Shown here: in pieces, positions 1 through 9,501 of the stretch
Position numbering within the stretch: position 1 is the first letter of the stretch
Layout: every line of letters begins with the position of its first letter
Assembly: GCA_015231955.1 (NCBI GenBank)
Contig: JADGAN010000006.1
Span: 62,001-126,000, forward strand
Direction: 5' to 3'
From: Oligoflexia bacterium
GTDB taxonomy: Bacteria; Bdellovibrionota; Bacteriovoracia; Bacteriovoracales; Bacteriovoracaceae
Length of the DNA stretch: 64,000 nucleotides
Notes under the pieces: generated by a model
What the model saw: only the letters and a program-made list of their open reading frames with translations
Databases searched by the model: none
What the model was told of the DNA's origin: nothing
Made by a program: the position numbers and the translations under genes

Positions 1-437
1 TGGGCCGCCACACTCATCTTGCTTAACAGCTTTATTAACTCCTCACCAATATAGGCGGCAAGGCGTTCGGCGGTAATATTGGGGAGGGGGAGGAGTAACG
101 TATCATGCTTGGGAAGTGAAAAACTGCTTTCCCCAACTTTCAAGAGGAAATTCGCTGCATAGAGGGGATCTTCTACGATGCTCAACTCTCGATTGTAAGT
201 GGGAAGCAGGGTTTTGTGATCGAGAGAGCTACAGAGCTGTTTGATGAGCGGTTTTAAGTCATCAAAGTCTAAAACCATATCTTGTTCTAGCGTGTTCGTT
301 GAGAGCTTTAAACGGACTGCATAGTTGTGTCCATGTAAAAGCTCGCGCCGCTCTTTACTATAGATGACAAAATGGGCCGATGAAAAGTGGAACGACTCCT
401 TGTAGAGACAAATTTGATAACGACACTTCGTCGACAC
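1..437 (-). CDS. 6-pyruvoyltetrahydropterin synthase / QueD family protein (PTPS-III-like), 3' end off the window
   Basis: Partial: the gene runs off the left edge. It starts at a GTG at 437 with AAGGAG six bases upstream and an in-frame TGA just before it. The visible 145 residues show the family zinc ligands: His in FSSAHF near residue 19, then LHGHNY near residues 34-39. A late NITAERLA stretch matches the family's usual PTAENLA. The residue where QueD carries its catalytic Cys (CxxxHGH) is Arg here, and a Glu sits three residues before HGH (ExxHGH). In the literature this pattern marks PTPS-III enzymes, which replace FolB in folate synthesis by making 6-hydroxymethyldihydropterin. I infer folate rather than queuosine synthesis; pabB at 22467-23648 is consistent with that but distant. 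Family call is secure, substrate is not. Confidence 0.85.
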   Translation of the reverse strand, partial: MSTKCRYQICLYKESFHFSSAHFVIYSKERRELLHGHNYAVRLKLSTNTLEQDMVLDFDDLKPLIKQLCSSLDHKTLLPTYNRELSIVEDPLYAANFLLKVGESSFSLPKHDTLLLPLPNITAERLAAYIGEELIKLLSKMSVAA

Positions 438-596
438 TCATCACTCCTTAGTTAATAAGCAAAAATTAAATATTTTTTCACACTAAGTCTACATATAACT
501 ATGCTTTAAATTGTGAAGAGGATAGGAATCGGATGGCCTTTTAAGTGCAAAAAATGTAGCTTATTGCAGAGGCATTTTTAGTTTGAAGGAGCTCTT

Positions 597-1106
597 TTGA
601 ATCTCACCATTGAATTTGACACTAGCATCAAGAGTTGGCGCTCTGGGGAAGAGCAGCTTTTGCAGCAATTGATTCGCCGGCTGTGTAAAGCTGTCTTACA
701 GGAAAAGTGGTTTTTACAGCAAAAACTTGGAACTGTGATGTGCCACGTTTGGGTGGTAGGGGCCAAGCGGATCCAAGGGATGAATAAAGTTTATCGCCGC
801 AAGGATAAGGTAACTGATGTTCTCTCTTTCCCTCAATACGATCAGCAGTGGTGGAACTCTTCACTCAAAAAACGCAAAGCACACCCCTGTATGCACCTTG
901 GGGATGTGGTGGTTTGTTATCAGAAGGCCTTACAAGACGCTAAATGCTTCGGCATCAGCTTTGAGGAAGAGATAGCAACTCTTTTAGTGCATGGGGTGCT
1001 TCACCTGGTGGGTTTTGATCATGAGCGCTCAAAACTAGAGGAGAAGAGAATGTTTTCCTTACAAGAGAAGTTGGTCAATACAATTTTAAAAAAGGCAAAG
1101 GTATAG
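597..1106 (+). CDS. ybeY: Endoribonuclease YbeY, rRNA maturation factor
   Basis: A 169-residue protein with the YbeY zinc signature HGVLHLVGFDH at residues 132-142 (ligands His132, His136, His142). Residues 63-78 match the conserved block that includes TDVLSFP. The family is a single-strand endoribonuclease involved in 16S rRNA 3' end processing and ribosome quality control in the cytoplasm. The start is a TTG at 597, preceded by GAAGGA; no ATG lies nearby in frame. It ends six bases before prfB and is probably cotranscribed with it, as a first gene of a translation-related run. Length is typical. Confidence 0.93.
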   Translation: MNLTIEFDTSIKSWRSGEEQLLQQLIRRLCKAVLQEKWFLQQKLGTVMCHVWVVGAKRIQGMNKVYRRKDKVTDVLSFPQYDQQWWNSSLKKRKAHPCMHLGDVVVCYQKALQDAKCFGISFEEEIATLLVHGVLHLVGFDHERSKLEEKRMFSLQEKLVNTILKKAKV

Positions 1107-1112
1107 AGTTCA

Positions 1113-2288
1113 ATGGAAGATTCACTGACGATAAAATTGGAAGAGCAGAAGGCGAGCGTTGCAGAGTATCGGGAAAAGCTGCAACTGATGGGAGAGCTTT
1201 TGGATATCGCTGGCAAAGAGAAGCGCTTAGAAGAGATTCGCGAACTCGAAGAGAGGGAGGATTTATGGCAAAATCCTGCGCAAGCACAAAAAATTATGCA
1301 GGAGAAGTCGCGCTTAAATGAGGTGCTGGCGTCGTACGAAAATTTAAAGAAAATGATTGACGACTATGGGGTGTTGGAGGAGTTTTCTTTAAGTGGTGAC
1401 GATGAGGATTCCGCCCGTGAGGCGATTGCACTCTATGGGAAGATGGCCCCGGCCATTGATAGCGCAGAACAAAAGGTGCTACTTTCAGGGGACATGGATT
1501 ATAACAATGCCATCGTTTCCGTGAATGCGGGGGCCGGTGGAACTGAGTCGTGCGATTGGGCGATGATGCTTTCGAGGATGATTATTCGCTGGAGTGAACG
1601 CCAGCGTTTCAAGCTGAAAACCATTGATGTTCTTGAGGGAGAAACTGCAGGAATTAAGTCGATGACCTTACTAGTGGAGGGGCCATACGCTTTTGGCATG
1701 TTAAAATCGGAGACGGGAATTCACCGCTTAGTGAGGATCTCCCCTTTTGATTCGAATGCGAGAAGGCACACCTCCTTTGCCTCGATCTTTGTTTCACCAG
1801 AGATTGATGATGAGATTGAGATTGAGATTGCTGATAAAGATTTAAAGATCGATGTTTATCGCGCGGGAGGAGCAGGTGGGCAGTCGGTCAACACCACCGA
1901 CTCTGCAGTTCGGATTACACACTTGCCAACGGGGATTGTGGTTACCTGCCAAAATGAACGCTCACAACTACAAAATAAAATGTTCGCGATGAAGGTGCTA
2001 CGCTCACGCCTTTATGAAAAAGAGATGGAGAAGAGGAAGGCCAAGCAACAGGAGATAGAGGGAGAGAAGAAAGAGATTGGTTGGGGATCGCAAATTCGCT
2101 CTTATGTGCTTCACCCTTATAAGCTAGTCAAAGATCATCGCACTGGTGCTCATGTGGGAACGGCGGATAAGGTACTTGATGGTGAGATCGACGATTTTAT
2201 TCGCGCCTTTTTAAAGTGGTACCGGATGAAAGGCTCCACTCCCTATGTGGGTGCAGGTGATCTACCAGAAGATGAGGATGATCTTTAA
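1113..2288 (+). CDS. prfB: Peptide chain release factor 2 (RF2), no programmed frameshift
   Basis: A 391-residue class I release factor. The GGQ motif that triggers peptidyl-tRNA hydrolysis is at residues 255-257, and the SPF tripeptide that reads UGA/UAA is at 210-212, so this is RF2 and not RF1. The N-terminal helical domain is followed by the usual core. In many bacteria prfB needs a +1 frameshift at an in-frame UGA near codon 25; here the frame is open from the ATG at 1113 through the DIAGKEKRLEEI region, so the autoregulatory shift is absent. The shine-dalgarno is weak (AAAGG about ten bases upstream), and the start lies close behind ybeY. Confidence 0.95.
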   Translation: MEDSLTIKLEEQKASVAEYREKLQLMGELLDIAGKEKRLEEIRELEEREDLWQNPAQAQKIMQEKSRLNEVLASYENLKKMIDDYGVLEEFSLSGDDEDSAREAIALYGKMAPAIDSAEQKVLLSGDMDYNNAIVSVNAGAGGTESCDWAMMLSRMIIRWSERQRFKLKTIDVLEGETAGIKSMTLLVEGPYAFGMLKSETGIHRLVRISPFDSNARRHTSFASIFVSPEIDDEIEIEIADKDLKIDVYRAGGAGGQSVNTTDSAVRITHLPTGIVVTCQNERSQLQNKMFAMKVLRSRLYEKEMEKRKAKQQEIEGEKKEIGWGSQIRSYVLHPYKLVKDHRTGAHVGTADKVLDGEIDDFIRAFLKWYRMKGSTPYVGAGDLPEDEDDL

Positions 2289-2302
2289 TCTTTAAGAGGA
2301 TA

Positions 2303-2974
2303 ATGGTCTTTATGAGTCTTAGTGTAATTGAGCAGCTGGCGCCTTTTATGAGCGAGCATCGGCGAGAACGCATTGAAGAGATTTTGCGCTCGCGTACTTA
2401 TAGTATCACTCCTGTTCTCGACACCATCTATGATGAAGGCAATATTAGTGCAGTCATGAGGAGCGCTGAGATTTTAGGGTACCAATCACTGCACCTGATT
2501 CGCTCAGAAAAAACTAAGGCCTCCAGTCGGATTGCGCTGGGGAGTGAGAAGTGGGTGGAGCTGTTTCAATACCGAACGCGCGGTGATTGTATCAACTGTT
2601 TGCAGAAGAAAGGGTATCGCTTGGTTGCTACTTCACTCGCCCCCGGGGCGGTTCCTCTTGATGAGATCGATGTAACCACAAGACCCATGGCGCTGATCTT
2701 TGGGAACGAGAAGGAAGGAGTGAACCGCGAAATTTTAGAGGTGGCGGACGAGATTTGTTACATTCCGAGTGTGGGGTTTACTGAGAGTTTTAATATTTCA
2801 GTGGCAGTGGGGATTGCGCTTTATAGTATCTATAAGAGGCGCATGGAAATTTTAGGCAAGCATGGTGATCTTTTGCCAGAGGATATTGAGAGGTTACGAA
2901 CGCGTTTTTATACCAAGAGTGTAAAACATAGTGATCAAATATTAAAATATATAACCAAAGCGAGGGAGCAATGA
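2303..2974 (+). CDS. trmH: TrmH family RNA 2'-O-methyltransferase
   Basis: A 223-residue SPOUT methyltransferase. The three SpoU motifs are visible: NISAVMRSAE at 47-56, the GNEKEGV loop at 134-140 and IPSVGFTESFNIS at 154-166, which form the knotted SAM site. The N-terminal LRSRTYSITPVLD segment resembles TrmH, which methylates G18 of tRNA, more than RlmB. The substrate is inferred. Two ATGs compete for the start: 2303 sits two bases after AGAGGA, and 2312 has eleven bases spacing. The stop overlaps the lysS start as ATGA, implying translational coupling. Confidence 0.85.
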   Translation: MVFMSLSVIEQLAPFMSEHRRERIEEILRSRTYSITPVLDTIYDEGNISAVMRSAEILGYQSLHLIRSEKTKASSRIALGSEKWVELFQYRTRGDCINCLQKKGYRLVATSLAPGAVPLDEIDVTTRPMALIFGNEKEGVNREILEVADEICYIPSVGFTESFNISVAVGIALYSIYKRRMEILGKHGDLLPEDIERLRTRFYTKSVKHSDQILKYITKAREQ

Positions 2975-4584
2975 GCGAAATAAAGCAGGGTAAAGATTTT
3001 TATATCAAGAGGTGGCGTGATCTCGATAATGAACAGATCCGTGTTCGCTTGCAAACGGAACAGGCGATGCGTGAGGGGGGATGCAACCCTTATAAGAATG
3101 GTTATAGTGCTGATGTACGCGCCGATGAGTTGCATACTCGTTATGGCCATTTAAGTAAAGAGGAGATCGCAGAGGTAAGCCATGGCCGCAGCTATAAGCT
3201 TGCAGGGAGAGTGCTCTTAGTGCGCTCTTTTGGCAAGGCCGCTTTTTTAAGTTTTGATGATGGCAGCAGTGAGCGTTTTCAAATCTATATTAAAAATGAA
3301 GAGATGAGTGAAGAGAGTGTGCGGGAGTATAAATTTCTCGACTACGGCGACATTGCCTATGCTGAGGGTGAGGTGTTTAAAACCAACAAAGGGGAGCTCT
3401 CGCTTAAAGCAAAAGAGTTTCGCATTTTAACCAAGTCGCTGCGTCCACTACCTGAAAAATTTCACGGTCTAAGTGATCCAGAACTTCGCTATCGTATGCG
3501 CTATGTGGATTTGGTGATGAATCCCAAAGTGCGTGAGACCTTTCGGGTGCGTGCTCAGGTGGTAAAATTTATTCGTAACTTCTTTTATGAGCGTGACTAC
3601 TTAGAGGTGGAGACACCGATGTTACACTCGATTGCTGGAGGTGCCGCTGCACGCCCTTTTATCACTCACCACAATGCTCTTGGCATGGACATGTTCATGC
3701 GAATTGCACCAGAGCTGCATTTAAAGCGACTGATTACCGGCGGTTTTCAGAGGGTGTTTGAGATGAATCGCTGTTTTCGCAACGAGGGACTTTCGATCAA
3801 GCATAATCCAGAGTTTACTTCGATTGAGTTTTATCAGGCCTATGCTACCTTTAAAGATTTGATGAAACTGACCGAGGATCTCTTGGCAGAGCTCGTTCAA
3901 AATATTTTTTGTAGTTCAGAAATTACCTTTGGTGAAAATAAGATCTCTTTTGAGCGCCCTTTTCGGCGACTAAGCATAAAAGAGGCGGTCTCTCACTATG
4001 CGGGGATTGCTACAAGCGAGATCGAAGACCGGGCAAAATTGATCTCCCTTATTGAGAAGAAGCGAATCGATCAAGGGGGGAGTATCGATATGGAGGAGTG
4101 GAAGGCCATGAGTCAAGAGGATCTCTTGATGGTGGTCTTTGATGAGTATGTGGAAAAAAATCTGATTGCCCCAACCTTTATTACCGATTATCCGACGGCG
4201 GTGTCACCACTTTCGAGAAGGAACGATCAAAATCCAGAGATCGTTGACCGCTTCGAGCTCTATATCAATGGATGGGAGATTGCTAACGCCTTTTCGGAGC
4301 TGAACAATCCTCAAGATCAATTGGAGCGCTTTTCAGAGCAGGCCATGCGTAAAGAGGGTGGAGATGTAGAGGCCTGTGATGTGGATTACGATTATGTTCG
4401 CTGTTTGGAGCAGGGTATGCCACCAACAGCGGGAGAAGGTATTGGTATTGATCGTCTCTGTATGCTGCTGACTAACTCACCTAGCATTCGCGATGTGATC
4501 TTCTTTCCACAATTAAAGCGAGAGGCCTTCTTTACTGAAGGCGAGGGCGAGAACGAGAGCGAGAGCGAAGGGGATCATGTTTAA
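2971..4584 (+). CDS. lysS: Lysyl-tRNA synthetase, class II
   Basis: A 537-residue LysRS2. An OB-fold anticodon-binding domain spans about residues 75-155. The class II catalytic domain follows, with motif 1 around 196-218, motif 2 FEMNRCFRNEG near 263-273, and motif 3 GEGIGIDRL in the last 60 residues. It charges tRNA-Lys in the cytoplasm. The last 15 residues are an acidic Glu/Ser/Gly tail written by a short GAGAGC-rich repeat, probably dispensable. The 3' end overlaps lolC by eight bases. A LysRS gene directly upstream of lolCD is a conserved arrangement in several delta-type proteobacteria. Confidence 0.96.
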   Translation: MSEIKQGKDFYIKRWRDLDNEQIRVRLQTEQAMREGGCNPYKNGYSADVRADELHTRYGHLSKEEIAEVSHGRSYKLAGRVLLVRSFGKAAFLSFDDGSSERFQIYIKNEEMSEESVREYKFLDYGDIAYAEGEVFKTNKGELSLKAKEFRILTKSLRPLPEKFHGLSDPELRYRMRYVDLVMNPKVRETFRVRAQVVKFIRNFFYERDYLEVETPMLHSIAGGAAARPFITHHNALGMDMFMRIAPELHLKRLITGGFQRVFEMNRCFRNEGLSIKHNPEFTSIEFYQAYATFKDLMKLTEDLLAELVQNIFCSSEITFGENKISFERPFRRLSIKEAVSHYAGIATSEIEDRAKLISLIEKKRIDQGGSIDMEEWKAMSQEDLLMVVFDEYVEKNLIAPTFITDYPTAVSPLSRRNDQNPEIVDRFELYINGWEIANAFSELNNPQDQLERFSEQAMRKEGGDVEACDVDYDYVRCLEQGMPPTAGEGIGIDRLCMLLTNSPSIRDVIFFPQLKREAFFTEGEGENESESEGDHV

Positions 4585-5776
4585 TATTTTAAAGATCTTT
4601 AATTGGTATGGAAAAGGTGTTTTCAAGATGGCCTTGGGGGCGATCTTTAGTTGTGCCTTTTCCATCACCGTCATCCTTGGTACCATCGGGATAATGGATG
4701 GTTTTGAAAAGTCGGTTAAAGGGGCGCTTCGCAAGTGTAGTGGCGATTTGTTGGTTTTTAAAAAGAGTGTTTGGTTCTCTCATGCGGAGGATGACTCTTT
4801 TCTGACTTCCAAGATAAAGAGTGTGTATGCACCGGTACTGCAAAGTGAGGCCTTTCTCATTCATCATGAAAAATCGTCTGCCGTTTTGGTGATGGGAGTG
4901 GATGAGAAGAGTTTTGCAGAGGTTGTTGGGAATAAATTTCAATTTGAAAGAGAGGGAGAGAGTGGGATTGTTGTTGGGAGTGAACTTTTAAAGCAACAAA
5001 AGATTGCCATTGGCGATGAAGTGGTGCTGGCCTTTGCAAATAGTGGAGGAGAGCAAGGGGATGCGCTCTTACCAGTCTTGGAGCGTTTGCGGGTGGTGGG
5101 TGAGATTCATCATGGTATTTATAAAAAGGATTCACGTTTTATTTATATCAAGCGCTCTACACTGCAGGCGGTGACTCGTACCTCGGAGGATGTGTACAAT
5201 TTACTGATGGTGCGTGCAGGATCGAATCATCTTGATAGGAGTGTGGATGTAGATGAACTTCGCGATCAGTTGCAGCTCGATCTTGGCGATGGGTTTTTAG
5301 TGCGAAGTTTTTGGCAAGAGTATGATCTGCTCTTTCAAGCAGTAAAGGTAGAGAAGTTTATTATTGCACTGGTGTTGCAAGTGATTGTGGTGATCTCTAT
5401 CTTTAATATTCTCGCTTTTCTCATCTTCTTTAATGAGCGGCATGCGGCCGAGATTTTTTTACTGGAGACTTTAGGAGTGAGCAAACGGAAGCTGGCACAG
5501 CTGTGGCTAGTGGCGGTGCTTGCACTTTGGGCGATCTCCTCGGCGCTAGCAATCGTGCTGGTAAAGCTTCTCTCTTATGCGCTTTCACACCTATCGTTTC
5601 TGAAACTTCCAGGGGAGGTGTATAACCTCTCTCGTCTTAGCTTAGAGCTGGGCGTAGGAGATTATCTTTTGGTATTTATAATGGTGCTGGCCTGGATTTT
5701 ACTTATCGTGGGGATTGGGGTCTATCGATTAAAGAAGCGCTCTGTTTTGTTGGGACTACGGAAGGAGTTTTTATAG
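4577..5776 (+). CDS. lolC: Lipoprotein-releasing ABC transporter permease LolC/LolE
   Basis: A 399-residue inner-membrane permease with the FtsX/MacB topology: a TM helix near residues 15-37, a large periplasmic domain to about 260, then three TM helices near 262-288, 312-340 and 355-382. With LolD it would extract mature outer-membrane lipoproteins from the inner membrane and hand them to LolA. Only one LolC/E-type gene is present in the locus, so a homodimeric permease, as known in other bacteria with a single LolC/E-type gene, is likely. It overlaps lysS by eight bases and its stop shares one base with the lolD GTG. Confidence 0.88.
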   Translation: MFNILKIFNWYGKGVFKMALGAIFSCAFSITVILGTIGIMDGFEKSVKGALRKCSGDLLVFKKSVWFSHAEDDSFLTSKIKSVYAPVLQSEAFLIHHEKSSAVLVMGVDEKSFAEVVGNKFQFEREGESGIVVGSELLKQQKIAIGDEVVLAFANSGGEQGDALLPVLERLRVVGEIHHGIYKKDSRFIYIKRSTLQAVTRTSEDVYNLLMVRAGSNHLDRSVDVDELRDQLQLDLGDGFLVRSFWQEYDLLFQAVKVEKFIIALVLQVIVVISIFNILAFLIFFNERHAAEIFLLETLGVSKRKLAQLWLVAVLALWAISSALAIVLVKLLSYALSHLSFLKLPGEVYNLSRLSLELGVGDYLLVFIMVLAWILLIVGIGVYRLKKRSVLLGLRKEFL

Positions 5777-6444
5777 TGTTTGCGATTCAGGTAAAAAATT
5801 TGCAAAAGAGTTTTGGACAAACTTCGGTCTTAAAAGGGGTCAACCTCTTTGTGAGCGGTGGAGAGCAGTGTGTGATTCAAGGGGCTTCAGGTTCGGGGAA
5901 GTCAACACTTCTGCATATTATCGCTGGACTAGAGACTGCTAGTAGTGGGCAGGTCAGTGTTGGGAGTGTGCAGGTGAATCAGCTGAGTGATGATGAGCGT
6001 GCGCAGTATCGCAACCTTGTGATTGGGCTTATTTTTCAGTTTCACTACTTGCTTCCTTCGCTTACCTCTATGAATAATATTTTGCTACCGGCAAAGATTG
6101 CATCGTTTAGTCGCGCTGAATTGAATAAACTGCGAGAGCGCGCATGCGAAATTGCGCGTCACTTAGGGGTGGAGCACTGCCTTGAAAAGCACTCGTATGA
6201 GATGTCGGGAGGGGAGCAGCAGCGTGTAAATCTCATTCGCGCGATCTCACTTAGACCCAAAGTATTGTTATGTGACGAACCCACTGGTAATTTAGATTCA
6301 GCAAATTCAGAAAAAGTGACTTCGCTGCTCCTAGACACTGCAAGGGAACAAGCAACGACGCTAGTCGTAGTTACACATAACGAAAAGATGGCGGGCAAAT
6401 TTTCAAGGCAAATTTTAATGGCCGATGGAGTGTTATCGGAGTAA
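5776..6444 (+). CDS. lolD: Lipoprotein-releasing ABC transporter ATPase LolD
   Basis: A 222-residue ABC ATPase. Walker A GASGSGKST is at 36-44, the Q-loop FQF at about 87-89, the signature SGGEQQR at 144-150, Walker B VLLCDEP at 163-169 and the switch His in TTLVVVTHNE near 200. It supplies energy to the LolC permease for lipoprotein release. The start is a GTG at 5776 overlapping the lolC stop by one base, so the pair is translationally coupled. Length and all catalytic motifs are normal for LolD. Confidence 0.92.
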   Translation: MFAIQVKNLQKSFGQTSVLKGVNLFVSGGEQCVIQGASGSGKSTLLHIIAGLETASSGQVSVGSVQVNQLSDDERAQYRNLVIGLIFQFHYLLPSLTSMNNILLPAKIASFSRAELNKLRERACEIARHLGVEHCLEKHSYEMSGGEQQRVNLIRAISLRPKVLLCDEPTGNLDSANSEKVTSLLLDTAREQATTLVVVTHNEKMAGKFSRQILMADGVLSE

Positions 6445-6517
6445 TTTTGAAGGATTATACATAGACAGTGTGGTGGTAAAGAGTATGGAGATAGAGAGTT
6501 CTCGTCAAAGGGTTAGA

Positions 6518-8884
6518 ATGGTAATCCAGTGGTGTAGTCGTGCACTTGTTCTTATTGTCTTATTCTTTGTTTATCTCTTTGAAAGCACCTCACTGGTGCT
6601 CGCGGTAGAGAAGGGAATTGAGAAAGGGACTGCCAAGGAGAGTGAGCAGCTTTTTAAAATCGACGAGGTGGAGATTCGAGGCAATCGCAAGATTGAAAAA
6701 GAGGCCATCTTAGAAAAGATTTTATCAAAGAAGGGGGTAACGCTAGATAAGCGGATGCTCCAAAGCGATATTCAAACCATCTATCGTATGAAGTATTTTG
6801 ATACGGTGGAGGCCCATCAAGAGATTCGTGAAGGAAAAAATTTTTTAGTATGGGTACTGCGAGAGCGGCCGATCATCAAGAGCATTACTTTTAGTGGTAA
6901 CGACGATTTAAGTAAAGACGATTTAACGGAGAAGATTAAGAGTAAGGAGTTTTCCATTCTCGATATTCACACCGTAAAATCGGATATCGGTGAACTTAAA
7001 AAATTGTATGAGGAGAAGGGATTTTATCTGGCCTCCATCGACTATGAGATTAAGCGGATTGATGAGGAGAATGCAGAGCTTATCTTTAAGATTAAAGAGT
7101 ACGATAAAGTACGTGTAAAGAAGATTACGATTTTAGGCAATCGTGCTTTTAGTGATAAAGAGCTAAAAGAGTTTATGCGTACCCGAGAGGAGACGCTGCT
7201 CTCGTTTATGAATGACACGGGAAGTTTTCGCGATTTCGATTTTGAGACCGATATCGAGCGCCTCAAATATTTTTATAAGTCCAAGGGTTACTTGCAGGTT
7301 AATATTGGAAAACCACAAGTGACAGTCTCAGAGGATAAACGCTGGGTCTTTATCTCCTTTAGGATTACGGAGGGGCCCTCCTTTAGTGTAAATAAGATTT
7401 TCTTTGAGGGGGATCTGCTCTTCCCTGAAGAGAAGTTTCGTGAAAAGATTGCACTTAAAGAGGGAGAGACCTACTCCGAAGAGTCACTACGAAAAGATAT
7501 TGTGCTCTTGACAGAGCTTTATCAAGATGAGGGTTACGCTTTTGCCAACGTCATTCGCAATTTGCAAATGGTTCCTGGCGAAAATAAAGTGGATATTCAC
7601 TTTGCCTTTGAGAAAGGAAAGATTGCTTACTTCGGTAAGATTGTCATGAAGGGGAACACACAAACGCGCGATAAGGTCATTCGTCGAGAGCTGTTGGTGC
7701 GTGAAGGGATGAAATACTCGGGGTCGCTACTGCGACAATCAAAGGAGAATGTAAGCCGTTTGGGATTTTTTGAAGCAGAGGCGATTGTTTTCAATACGGT
7801 TACGGTAAAAGATCGTGACGATGTTTTGGACTTAGAGATCTCCATTAAGGAAAAGAATACGGGAGAATTTCGTTTTGGTGCCGGTTATTCGACCGCGACT
7901 GCTGGCTTTATTCAAGCATCGGTGACTAAGCACAATTTCAGAGGCCTAGGACAAGATCTCTCAGCGACCATCAACTGGGCCAAGAGTACGACGGAGTATC
8001 GTTTGGGATTTACTGAGCCCTACCTCTTTGATAGCAAATGGACGGCGGGTGGTGATCTTTACTATCGTAAAGAGGAGCTTCGGGACTATTTTACCAATGA
8101 GAAAGGTGCCGAATCGCGTATTGGTTATCCGATCTTTGATTTTACACGCCTCTACTTACTCTATAACCTTGATTATAAAAAGATTCGCAAGAAATATGTT
8201 AATGGCATTGCGCTAAATCCGATTTTGGATGAGACGCTCGAGAATGGAACGGCCTCGTCATTAAAACTCCTCTTAGAGTATGATAAGCGTAATGATCGCT
8301 GGTCACCAACGGGAGGAATGTTACTTCGTGCCTCTTTCCAATACGTGGGACTTGGTGGTAGTAAGATGTGGTCGCGTTCAGAAGTTGATGGCCGCTACTA
8401 TTACAATATTATAGATGATTTGGTCTTTAGAACTAGGGCCACTGCTGCACAAATTTATCGCCGAAATAATAAGCGTGTACCAAGAGATGATCGCTTATTC
8501 TTAGGAGGTCCACGTGACCTTCGTGGCTTTGACTTTCAGTCGATTGGCCCGATGATAACGACGACGATTAAGAATGAGAAGAATGAGGATGTGGAGTTTA
8601 CCTATAATATGGGCGGATTGTTTACCCTCTACGGTTCGATGGAGTTAGAGTATCCGCTGGTAAAAGAGGCGGGAGTGAAGTGGGCCACCTTTGTGGATGC
8701 TGGTAACATTTTTGAGAAGTATCTTGGAGAAAAGAATAACTATGGACTGCGCTCCGACTGGGGGTTTGGTCTTCGTTGGTTCTCACCCATTGGGCCTTTG
8801 CGCTTTGAGTGGGGTTTTCCACTCGATCGTAAGCCAGGAGAAGAGACACAACAATTTCATTTTGATATCGGACAAGTTTTTTAA
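6518..8884 (+). CDS. bamA: Outer membrane protein assembly factor BamA
   Basis: An Omp85 protein of about 788 residues. After a signal peptide there are repeated POTRA domains over roughly the first 390 residues, then a C-terminal beta barrel. The barrel keeps the loop-6 motif LRGF inside GGPRDLRGFDF, which is diagnostic of the family. It inserts beta-barrel proteins into the outer membrane. I chose the ATG at 6518 because AAAGGG precedes it and a good signal peptide follows. The frame is open back to 6425 inside lolD, with another ATG at 6485, so the start is uncertain. skp follows immediately. Confidence 0.94.
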   Translation: MVIQWCSRALVLIVLFFVYLFESTSLVLAVEKGIEKGTAKESEQLFKIDEVEIRGNRKIEKEAILEKILSKKGVTLDKRMLQSDIQTIYRMKYFDTVEAHQEIREGKNFLVWVLRERPIIKSITFSGNDDLSKDDLTEKIKSKEFSILDIHTVKSDIGELKKLYEEKGFYLASIDYEIKRIDEENAELIFKIKEYDKVRVKKITILGNRAFSDKELKEFMRTREETLLSFMNDTGSFRDFDFETDIERLKYFYKSKGYLQVNIGKPQVTVSEDKRWVFISFRITEGPSFSVNKIFFEGDLLFPEEKFREKIALKEGETYSEESLRKDIVLLTELYQDEGYAFANVIRNLQMVPGENKVDIHFAFEKGKIAYFGKIVMKGNTQTRDKVIRRELLVREGMKYSGSLLRQSKENVSRLGFFEAEAIVFNTVTVKDRDDVLDLEISIKEKNTGEFRFGAGYSTATAGFIQASVTKHNFRGLGQDLSATINWAKSTTEYRLGFTEPYLFDSKWTAGGDLYYRKEELRDYFTNEKGAESRIGYPIFDFTRLYLLYNLDYKKIRKKYVNGIALNPILDETLENGTASSLKLLLEYDKRNDRWSPTGGMLLRASFQYVGLGGSKMWSRSEVDGRYYYNIIDDLVFRTRATAAQIYRRNNKRVPRDDRLFLGGPRDLRGFDFQSIGPMITTTIKNEKNEDVEFTYNMGGLFTLYGSMELEYPLVKEAGVKWATFVDAGNIFEKYLGEKNNYGLRSDWGFGLRWFSPIGPLRFEWGFPLDRKPGEETQQFHFDIGQVF

Positions 8885-8927
8885 GCGTAGTTAATAATAG
8901 AGTTAACCCTATACCTATGGAGCATGT

Positions 8928-9479
8928 ATGATTTTGGGAAAAAAATTAATGGTCAAAGTTTTGATGATGGCACTGTTTGTGGTGTGTGTGAATCTGGGCA
9001 TACGTAGTGCCGATGCAGAGGCAAAGATTGTGGTTGGGCTTGTGGATATGCAAAAAGTGCTTTTAAGCATTGATGAAGGCAAAGGCGTACGCAAGCAACT
9101 TGAAGATGATCTCAAAAAGAAACAAGACTCTTTGAAAAAAGATGAAAATAAGTTTAAAGATCTTCAAGATAAGTTTGAAAAGCAAAGAAGTGTTTTAAAT
9201 GAGAGCAAACGTACAGAGAAGGAGAAGGAGCTGCGTGATCTTTATGTGGAACTTCAAGAAAAAACCATGAAGTTTCAACAAGATTTACAAGATCTTGAGC
9301 GAACCTTAAAGAAGCCTCTGATTGATAAAATAAAGAGTGTGGTAGAGACAGTCTCTAAGACTTCAAGTGTGGATCTGACCTTCGAAGTAGGAACTACTCC
9401 ACTAGTGTATGCTGAAACGAAAAAAGATATCACTGAAGATGTGATTAGTGCTTACAATAAACAATACCCATCGAAGTAG
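8928..9479 (+). CDS. skp: Periplasmic chaperone Skp/OmpH family
   Basis: A 183-residue secreted protein. A signal peptide ends near ADAEA at residues 28-32. A VGLVDMQKVL beta segment follows, then a long Lys/Glu/Gln coiled coil from about 50 to 140 that forms the chaperone tentacles. Skp trimers hold unfolded outer-membrane proteins on the way to BamA. The gene lies between bamA and lpxD, the classical skp position. The ATG at 8928 has GGAG five bases upstream. Confidence 0.9.
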   Translation: MILGKKLMVKVLMMALFVVCVNLGIRSADAEAKIVVGLVDMQKVLLSIDEGKGVRKQLEDDLKKKQDSLKKDENKFKDLQDKFEKQRSVLNESKRTEKEKELRDLYVELQEKTMKFQQDLQDLERTLKKPLIDKIKSVVETVSKTSSVDLTFEVGTTPLVYAETKKDITEDVISAYNKQYPSK

Positions 9480-9501
9480 TTGGACGCATAAGTAATAAAT
9501 T

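Noticed and set aside
6425-6517. Upstream extension of bamA into lolD
   Set aside because: It gives a signal peptide buried behind 31 polar residues with no Shine-Dalgarno; 6518 has both a binding site and a proper signal sequence.
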